From positions 1 through 20,301 of the forward strand of contig JAJZQA010000004.1 of the NCBI GenBank assembly GCA_021810985.1: a stretch of 20,301 nucleotides of DNA. Reading direction: 5' to 3'. Below the pieces are notes generated by a model that was given only the letters and a program-made list of their open reading frames with translations, ran no database searches and had not been told where the DNA came from. How positions within the stretch are numbered: the stretch's first letter is position 1; every line of letters starts with the position of its first letter. Shown piece by piece: positions 14,990 through 20,301 of the stretch. The position numbers and the translations under genes are program-made. This stretch comes from Deltaproteobacteria bacterium. Its GTDB lineage: Bacteria; Desulfobacterota; Desulfuromonadia; Geobacterales; Geobacteraceae.

Positions 14990-15037
14990 CAGGATGCGGT
15001 ACCTGGAAGGGCGGCGGCTCGTCTCTGCCGCATCCTG
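14990..15037 (-). promoter_or_regulatory. 10-bp inverted repeat upstream of the tautomerase gene
   Basis: CAGGATGCGG (14990-14999) and CCGCATCCTG (15028-15037) are perfect complements separated by 28 bases. They lie 20-70 bases before the tautomerase start, just ahead of its ribosome site, where a leader stem-loop or an operator could act. No function is known. Confidence 0.35.
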
Positions 15038-15105
15038 TTACGATAAAGGCAATGGGGCAAGGTTTTGCCACGTTGGCGTACTGATATCAAGTTGAAACCG
15101 CCCCC

Positions 15106-16158
15106 TTGTCATGTCAAAAGTGTAACCGAATCATCACACAGCACAAGCGTGCCCAATTGATCCATCTACTTCCGCCAGCGCACCAGTTGCCAATGCCGGA
15201 CCGGACCAGAACGTTGCCACCGGCCGGCAGCGGGGCCGTACTCTCGGACACCACGGCGGCGGCGCCGACCTTCACCGCCGATCTCGATGGCGACTATGTC
15301 GTTCAGCTGATAGTCAACGATGGCACGGTCGACAGCGCACCGGAAAGCGTCACCATTTCCGCCTCGCCAACCTGGAGCCAGTTGGAATTGATCATTGATT
15401 CCAGCGATGTTGCCGGAATCGACAACTATATCGGCTATCCGGTACCGATACGTTTTGACGCCAACACCATCCACCTGTACTTTGCGGGGTATGCCTTCAA
15501 GGCCGTTGCAGTCGTGCCTTCGGTCATGTTCCGGATCATCAGTACCGACAACGGCGTAACCTGGTCGGCTCCCGAACGTTTGACCCAACTTGAAGGAAAC
15601 TACCAAAGTTACCCCAGCGTCTACGATAACGGCAAATTGCTCTTGGTGTGGCATGATGGTTCTCATGCCGAGCTATACCATACCGACCTGGCCACCGCTG
15701 CCGACGCACCCGTTGCTCCGATCAAATACGTCGACTACTTTAGCATCTCCAGGGAAGTCGTCTGGACCTCGTCCTGGGGCGGAAAACTGTTAGGCATGTG
15801 GACGCCGACCGACTCGGTGAACAGGTTCCCGTTTGTCGCAACGTTGGAGGCAACTACCGCGGATCTTTCCGTTATCAACTGGCCTTTCGACGGAAGTTAT
15901 ATCATGGCCACCCCAATTTCCGCAAACAAGGCCCTCGTGCTCACTGACGGCGGACTGGTCCGCTGCGGTTTCGACGGCAGTGCGTTCTCTGCTCCAAACG
16001 AACACCTGCCGTTCCCAGCCGCCGATGCTGGTCTGAATTATGGGGGTGCAACCTTTCACTACCCTGCCCTCGACCAGGCCAGCGGATATATCTACTTCAT
16101 GGGATACAATCAGGGATTAGGCAAGGCAGCGATTTACCGGGTCAAGCTGCTTCAGTAA
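15106..16158 (+). pseudogene. remnant of an exported PKD/Ig-domain and sialidase-like (Asp-box) surface protein
   Basis: The open frame gives 350 residues, but the first 35 or so are not protein-like and no ribosome site or signal peptide is present. From about 15223 it reads PAGSGAVLSDTTAAAPTF and then DLDGDYVVQLIVNDGTVDSA, the second half of a PKD/REJ-type repeat. Just upstream, in the other frame (15180-15222), lies PVANAGPDQNVATG, the start of the same repeat type. The middle of the repeat (roughly 30-40 residues) and everything before it is missing, so a deletion with frameshift has occurred. The C-terminal part (from about 15366) contains an Asp-box STDNGVTWS as in sialidase/BNR propellers. 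It probably was a large extracellular protein. A strong terminator follows. Confidence 0.65.
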
Positions 16159-16192
16159 TCCGGTATTTTCCGCACGTCAAGATATGCAAACG

Positions 16193-16222
16193 GGGCGGCC
16201 GCAAGGCCGCCCTGCTTTTTTT
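16193..16222 (+). terminator. rho-independent terminator
   Basis: A perfect stem GGGCGGCC/GGCCGCCC (16193-16200 and 16205-16212) closed by a GCAA tetraloop is followed after TGC by seven T. It lies 35 bases after the stop of the surface-protein remnant and ends its transcript. Confidence 0.93.
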
Positions 16223-16501
16223 GGAGGGACAGCTGATGAATTGTTTATGCGATGCACGTTATTCCTGACAACTGGTGAAAAGTTGGAACGTAGAGAAGGA
16301 AATAAAGGAAGGGGTAGATTTCAAGATTTGACAGAAACTGTAAATATTGAGACCCTTTGAGCTTTCTTCAGAATTTAGCTGCCCATTTCAGGGTATATCG
16401 TAACGTCCGGACGCTATCAGTTTCCACTTTGAGTTGCAATTCAGCGACGTGACGGGAGGTGACAGCTTGAAACTTCCCGGTAATTACGCTATGGTTGAAA
16501 A
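16223..16501. other. intergenic stretch without a recognisable gene
   Basis: No gene is recognised. Immediately after the terminator a strong GGAGG (16223-16227) leads into an ATG with only ten codons (ATG at 16236), which looks like the start of a gene that was lost. A perfect 10-base palindrome CGTCCGGACG occurs near 16405. The base composition is more AT-rich than the transport block. Confidence 0.4.
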
Positions 16502-16855
16502 ATGAAAACGCTCCGTACATTTTTAGCTCACAAAGCATATCTTAAATTAGCGATTTTCACGGTTTTGGTTGTCTTTTCAGCCCAGGCCACATTTGTATCT
16601 TACTCACGTCTGGCACCTGAAGCAAAAGCCCAAACATGCACTCTCAAGGCTAAGGGGGCTCATTCTCAATGTCAACTGAAGAAATCGACCATAACTCTTG
16701 TCTTACTGAGGGGCGCCCTTTTTGTCGGACCGTCTACCCGCACATCTTCAATTGATCGTGTCAAACTCCACCGTGTTTTCTCACCATTCCATTCGGCAGT
16801 TCCTGTCAGGGCACCACCCGTGTCTCTTTCCTTAGTTTCCCCATACCACTCCTAA
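16502..16855 (+). CDS. doubtful small membrane or secreted protein
   Basis: A 117-residue frame that I do not recognise. It starts with MKTLRTFLAHKAYLK and a hydrophobic segment LAIFTVLVVFSAQATFV (about 17-33), which would serve as a signal peptide or membrane anchor. The rest is Ser/Pro/Val-rich with no domain, and there is no ribosome site before the ATG. The N-terminal part looks like a real exported protein and the C-terminal part looks non-coding. It may therefore be a truncated gene. Confidence 0.3.
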   Translation: MKTLRTFLAHKAYLKLAIFTVLVVFSAQATFVSYSRLAPEAKAQTCTLKAKGAHSQCQLKKSTITLVLLRGALFVGPSTRTSSIDRVKLHRVFSPFHSAVPVRAPPVSLSLVSPYHS

Positions 16856-17076
16856 GTTCGACCGTTTGGTTGTGGAACGCAGGTTGAAGAGCATGTTTAT
16901 ATGCCCGAAGCCTGACAATGTTCATCGTTTCTATCAAACAAGTCAGCTTTCTGAGTGACATCTCTGCTGTTTACATGCAAGAGAACACGCATTCGTGCGT
17001 CTTCATTCAAATAATTGCGCAAGTTTAATCATAGATCAAAAAACTTATAGCCAACTATTCGCATAGGGAGAAACTG

Positions 17077-17505
17077 ATGAAAAAGGATATCGACGCAAAA
17101 AAAATCTACATTACGGAAAATGATATGAATCGGCTGGAAGATGTACTGGCACTAGCTGCCAGGAATGCCAAAAGAGATTTCAAGCATCTTGAAGGATTGA
17201 CAAAAGAGCTCATGAAAGCTGAAATCGTGGAATCGACTGAAATCCCTTCAAATGTCATTACCATGAATACCAGAGTACTTCTCAATGATTTGGAACAAAA
17301 CATAGTGAAAGAGTACGTTGTCACCTATCCCAGGGATGCGAACATAGAGCAGAACCGAGTGTCTGTGCTCTCCCCCCTCGGAACAGCGATGATCGGGTGC
17401 CGGGTCGGCCATGTGCTCAAGGTTAAAACACCAACAGGAGAGAGACGGCTGAAGGTGCAGAAAATTCTTTATCAGCCCGAAAAAGCCGGCGATTATCACT
17501 TGTAA
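17077..17505 (+). CDS. rnk: Rnk-like protein, GreA/GreB C-terminal fold
   Basis: The 142-residue protein matches regulator of nucleoside diphosphate kinase (Rnk), which binds RNA polymerase with a short coiled coil and a GreA-like FKBP-type domain. The N-terminus has IYITENDMNRLEDVL, then a helical stretch. The C-terminal domain shows VITMNTRVLLND, YVVTYPRDA, VSVLSPLGTAMIG and VLKVKTPTGE, all hallmarks of the GreA C-terminal fold. GGGAGA precedes the ATG by 7 bases. It lies 21 bases before an MreB-like gene on the same strand, so the two probably share a transcript. Whether it affects nucleoside diphosphate kinase here is not shown. Confidence 0.88.
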   Translation: MKKDIDAKKIYITENDMNRLEDVLALAARNAKRDFKHLEGLTKELMKAEIVESTEIPSNVITMNTRVLLNDLEQNIVKEYVVTYPRDANIEQNRVSVLSPLGTAMIGCRVGHVLKVKTPTGERRLKVQKILYQPEKAGDYHL

Positions 17506-17526
17506 TTCGTGGGAGAGATATAACCG

Positions 17527-18459
17527 ATGGGAAATTATCTGCATAGTTCATTTTGGAAACCGGATATTGCGATAGACCTTGGTACTGCCATGACCCGCAT
17601 TGCCTCAGGGACGAGGAACCTCTTCGTTGTGCCGTCAATCGTCAGAGGCCGGTCAGTATTGCGATCGGGAATCGTCACAGATGATAACTCCGTGGTGGAA
17701 TTACTGCAGCCACTCCTCTGTAAAGTCCGGAAATTCGGCATAGTACGTCCCAATGTGGTTGCGTGTTTTCCTTCTGATGCCTCAACCGCGGAACTTGACG
17801 CATTACGAGAGTGCATTTTCAAGGCAGGAGCCGCGACGGTTTTTATCGTTCCGGAACCTCTTGCCGCGGCTATAGGTGCCGGAATGGACGTAGCCTCTCC
17901 GTATGCCGGAATGATTATCGACATTGGAGAAGGAGTTACGGATTGTGCAGTCATCAGGTCGGGCAAGATCATTAATAAAAAAGCTGTGCGAGTCGGGTGC
18001 TTCGACCTGCGGCGTCTTTTGATAAAAGCGCTGTCGTCTGAGTACAAAATCTGCATTTGCGAAAATGAGGCGGAACGGATCGTACGGAAAACTGGTGTTT
18101 CCCGTATGGCCTTAGCGGATGGCTGTGTTACTTTTTGGGGCAGATCAGAACGAAGAGGGTCATCAGAATTGGTATCAATGCCGGTGAAGGAAATTCAAGA
18201 GCAGATTGAACCGATCACCAGAGTCATGCTGGATGTCGCACACCGTTTATTGCAGGATCTGTCACCCGGTATCGGCTGCGAAATAATTGAAAACGGAATA
18301 TTCCTGAGTGGTGGAGGCGCTCTTCTTGATGGCATGAAAGAACGGCTGGAATCCAGGACACATATTCCGGTCATTTTGCCCTCCAAGCCTCTCGAATCCG
18401 TTGTGGCTGGTGCACGCGAGATGCTCCCGATTGTTGCACTACTTAATGGGAGGGTATAA
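17527..18459 (+). CDS. divergent MreB-like actin-fold protein
   Basis: The 310-residue protein belongs to the MreB/actin-type ATPase family that builds filaments under the membrane and guides cell-wall growth. Phosphate-1 motif IAIDLGTAMT (14-23), the IVPEPLAAAIGAGM helix (107-120), phosphate-2 DIGEGVTDCAVI (132-143) and the adenosine-site FLSGGGALLDGM are present. It differs from housekeeping MreB. The second glycine of DIGGG is Glu, the region after the first strand is shorter by about 25 residues, and VGGDE is replaced by VGCFD. GGGAGA lies about 10 bases before the ATG. It is probably an extra paralogue with a special role rather than the main cell-shape protein. Coupling with rnk is unusual. 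Confidence 0.85.
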   Translation: MGNYLHSSFWKPDIAIDLGTAMTRIASGTRNLFVVPSIVRGRSVLRSGIVTDDNSVVELLQPLLCKVRKFGIVRPNVVACFPSDASTAELDALRECIFKAGAATVFIVPEPLAAAIGAGMDVASPYAGMIIDIGEGVTDCAVIRSGKIINKKAVRVGCFDLRRLLIKALSSEYKICICENEAERIVRKTGVSRMALADGCVTFWGRSERRGSSELVSMPVKEIQEQIEPITRVMLDVAHRLLQDLSPGIGCEIIENGIFLSGGGALLDGMKERLESRTHIPVILPSKPLESVVAGAREMLPIVALLNGRV

Positions 18460-18748
18460 CGATATTTTCAAGCCATGACAACGGGGGCGTAGTATTTGAC
18501 GATGACTCCCCGTATAATCGATAAAATGCCGGCAATACCACCAAGGCAAAGAAAGCCGTCGCAACAATGCCGAAGTTCGTGACCCAGCCGATGGATGCCA
18601 GTTCGCCATAGTTGGCGGGTGCCAGGGAACCAAATCCGGTAACCGTGGTACGTGCGGAAAGGAGCACTGCCCGGCCGGCCTGGATGAATTCGCCTATTTG
18701 CTCTCTCTTTTCCGGTTTCCACCGGGTGCCGGTCGACAAAGAGTGAGA
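18443..18748 (-). pseudogene. C-terminal remnant of an RND/MMPL-type exporter
   Basis: Only about the last 100 residues of the gene remain, on the minus strand. They read AGRAVLLSARTTVTGFGSLA, then NYGELASIGWV and FALVVLPAFYRLYG, the classic end of the second membrane half of MMPL/HpnN-type RND transporters. The frame is stopped by TGA at 18751-18749, and no start or ribosome site fits. A normal protein of this family has 750-900 residues, so at least 85% of the gene is lost. Its stop region overlaps the convergent MreB-like gene by 17 bases. Confidence 0.75.
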
Positions 18749-19004
18749 TCAGTTGATAAAAGTGGGCACTTTAATTGAGACTCTTTCGTTCAGGTGTTGT
18801 CGTTTTTTTAGTAGGTAATTGGGTAACTGAAGACCAATTTTGCTTAACTTCTTCGACAATTTGATCATATCCCATTTGTTTTTTGCCATCTCGAACAGCT
18901 CATTTTTGATGACGTAGTGACGATGAATCAAGTGTCCCAATTATCGGCGTAAATTTCTTGATGTCGGCAAAGGTAACGTCCCAACTTCTCTTGCTTTTCA
19001 TGTG
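18749..19004. other. AT-rich gap without a recognisable gene
   Basis: This stretch lies between the exporter remnant and the end of the histidine kinase gene. A 63-codon lysine-rich frame on the minus strand (18940-18749) resembles nothing I know and has no good ribosome site. I consider it non-coding or decayed DNA left when the exporter gene was truncated. Confidence 0.45.
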
Positions 19005-20301
19005 TCAACGGTCAAGGATCTCGCGAATCAACAGAAGAAGTTCTTGCGGCTTGAATGGTTTCGCGATGAAAAAGACCTCATCCTCCAGCACACCTTTGGT
19101 AATTACAATATCCTTTGTGTACCCGCTCATAAAAAGAACCTTTATGTCCGGGCGGATTTTGCGTATTTCTTCATATGCGCATTTTCCGTCTTTCTTGGGC
19201 ATGATTACGTCAAACACCAGAAGGTCAATGGACTCTTTGTGTTCAAAGAACTTTGCGATGGCATCTTGACCATCATGTGCCTGAAGCACTTGGTAACCGG
19301 CACCCATGAAAGCCATGGCATTCATGGCACGAACAGTCTCGTCATCTTCAGCAAGGAGAATCGTCTCGGTGCCGGATAGCGGCAGGGGAGTTTGAAACTG
19401 CGGCCCCACACTTACCGCGGCTTCGTTCTTTGAAAGCGGAAGGTATATACGAAATGCTGTACCAAAATCTGTTTCGCTTTCTACCCCGATGAACCCGGCA
19501 TGCTGTTTGATGATGCCATATACGATCGAAAGCCCCAAACCGGTCCCTTTGCCGACTTCCTTGGTCGTATAGAAAGGCTCGAAGACTTTTTTTACCGTTC
19601 CTGCATCCATACCGCTGCCACTATCTCTTACCGTGATTTCCGCATAGTTTCCCGGTATTCCAAATCCATGGGTTTTCACAAAAAGATCGTCCATTTCGAA
19701 GCCGGCAACTTCAACAGCCAGAATTCCCCCGGCAGGCATCGCATCTACCGCATTTGTGACCAGATTGATGAGCACTTGTCCGATTTGCCCCCTGTCAGCT
19801 TTTACTGTCAGGGCCCTGTCAGATACCGTAACCCGTAATTCAATATCCTCACGGACAAGCCTGCTGAGCATTTTTTCCGTTTCCCGGACAACCTCTCCCA
19901 AGTCCAAGTTCGTGGTGGTTAATACCTGCTTCCTGCTGAATGCAAGCAGACCTTGCGTCAACTCGGCCGCCCGGGTTGCGGAAAGCAGGATCTGCTCCAT
20001 TGGATGGCGGAGTGGACTGCTTGATTCAATTTTTGACAGCAGGATATGGGCATAACCAAAAATCACCGTGAGTATGTTATTGAAGTCATGGGCAACGCCT
20101 CCGGCAAGCTGGCCAACGGCCTCCATCTTCTGCGATTGCGAAAGTTGGGCCATGAGTTCCTTGCGCTCTTCCTCGGCTCTTTCCCTTTCGCTGATGTCTC
20201 TGATTTCGGCAAGATGAACTGCTTTCCCCTTCCAGGCAAAATGACTTGCGGTAATTTCAACGGGAAATACCGTTCCATCCTTTTTACTGTGAATGTGGAT
20301 T
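19005..20301 (-). CDS. PAS-containing hybrid histidine kinase with C-terminal receiver domain (N-terminus beyond window)
   Basis: This is a sensory kinase, partial at its 5' end because the frame is open to the right edge (432 residues visible). The visible order is: the end of a PAS domain (KKDGTVFPVEI, then EIRDISERERAEEE, the usual PAC/linker); the HisKA H-box GGVAHDFNNIL with the phospho-accepting His (codon 20090-20088); and the ATPase domain with N-box LINLVTNAVDAMP, G1 DSGSGMD, F-box FEPFYTTK and G2 GKGTGLGLS. A receiver domain follows, with acidic pair AEDDE, phospho-Asp in VFDVIMP and Lys in IAKPF. The HDFNN box and the PAS-kinase-receiver order are typical of soluble hybrid kinases of this group. 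No output partner is visible nearby. Confidence 0.93.
   Translation of the reverse strand, partial: IHIHSKKDGTVFPVEITASHFAWKGKAVHLAEIRDISERERAEEERKELMAQLSQSQKMEAVGQLAGGVAHDFNNILTVIFGYAHILLSKIESSSPLRHPMEQILLSATRAAELTQGLLAFSRKQVLTTTNLDLGEVVRETEKMLSRLVREDIELRVTVSDRALTVKADRGQIGQVLINLVTNAVDAMPAGGILAVEVAGFEMDDLFVKTHGFGIPGNYAEITVRDSGSGMDAGTVKKVFEPFYTTKEVGKGTGLGLSIVYGIIKQHAGFIGVESETDFGTAFRIYLPLSKNEAAVSVGPQFQTPLPLSGTETILLAEDDETVRAMNAMAFMGAGYQVLQAHDGQDAIAKFFEHKESIDLLVFDVIMPKKDGKCAYEEIRKIRPDIKVLFMSGYTKDIVITKGVLEDEVFFIAKPFKPQELLLLIREILDR

Noticed and set aside
14742..15071. Longer start for the tautomerase at 15071
   Set aside because: The catalytic proline must follow the initiator Met, and GGAGG sits exactly before the ATG at 14969.
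16328..16356. TTGACA near 16328 as a promoter for the 117-codon frame
   Set aside because: No acceptable -10 hexamer lies 16-18 bases downstream.
13309..16980. Shared 12-mer GTTTACATGCAA near 13310 and 16970
   Set aside because: A single shared 12-mer is expected by chance in 20 kb, and the flanks do not match.
18749..18940. 63-codon lysine-rich frame on the minus strand
   Set aside because: No family, no ribosome site, and it lies in AT-rich DNA where such frames arise easily.

Overview
The window looks like part of a Gram-negative, anaerobic-type Desulfuromonadales/Geobacter-like genome. I infer this from the GC-rich codon use, an exported protein with a c-type haem motif, Rnk, an extra MreB-like protein, PKD/Ig-type surface-protein debris and a PAS-kinase-receiver hybrid. 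The assignment rests on gene style only and is not certain.

Region 1 (1-6530, minus strand) is one tightly packed operon. In transcription order it holds an ABC ATPase, a FecCD/BtuC-type permease, a SAM methyltransferase, a periplasmic binding protein, a REP-like palindrome, a second binding protein (lipoprotein), a second permease and a second ATPase that runs off the left edge. Region 2 (6531-6795) is a divergent regulatory gap with an 8+8 bp inverted repeat. Region 3 (6796-14025, plus strand) starts with a 29-residue cysteine-rich mini-gene translationally coupled to a DUF364 (putative metal-chelation family) protein. It continues with a third complete binding protein-permease-ATPase set, then two exported enzyme-like proteins, then a CobO/BtuR-type corrinoid adenosyltransferase.

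The two exported proteins are the most unusual part. One is a 600-residue protein with a signal peptide, two molybdopterin-oxidoreductase-like domains (the first carrying a CxxCH haem site) and a C-terminal tetrapyrrole (corrin/porphyrin) methylase domain. The other is a lipoprotein with a zinc nucleoside/nucleobase-deaminase fold, overlapping it by ATGA. My inference is that the whole block takes up, and perhaps modifies or recognises outside the cytoplasm, a corrinoid or other metallo-tetrapyrrole. CobO would adenosylate the imported corrinoid. A siderophore or metallophore substrate for some of the transporters remains possible. I found no cobalamin riboswitch.

Region 4 (14026-16222) holds tag (3-methyladenine DNA glycosylase I), a second copy of the REP-like palindrome, a small 4-oxalocrotonate-type tautomerase, a broken PKD/sialidase-like surface-protein gene and a strong terminator. 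Region 5 (16223-20301) is a sparse stretch with one doubtful membrane ORF, an rnk-mreB-like pair, the C-terminal stub of an RND/MMPL exporter, an AT-rich gap, and a hybrid histidine kinase that continues past the right edge.
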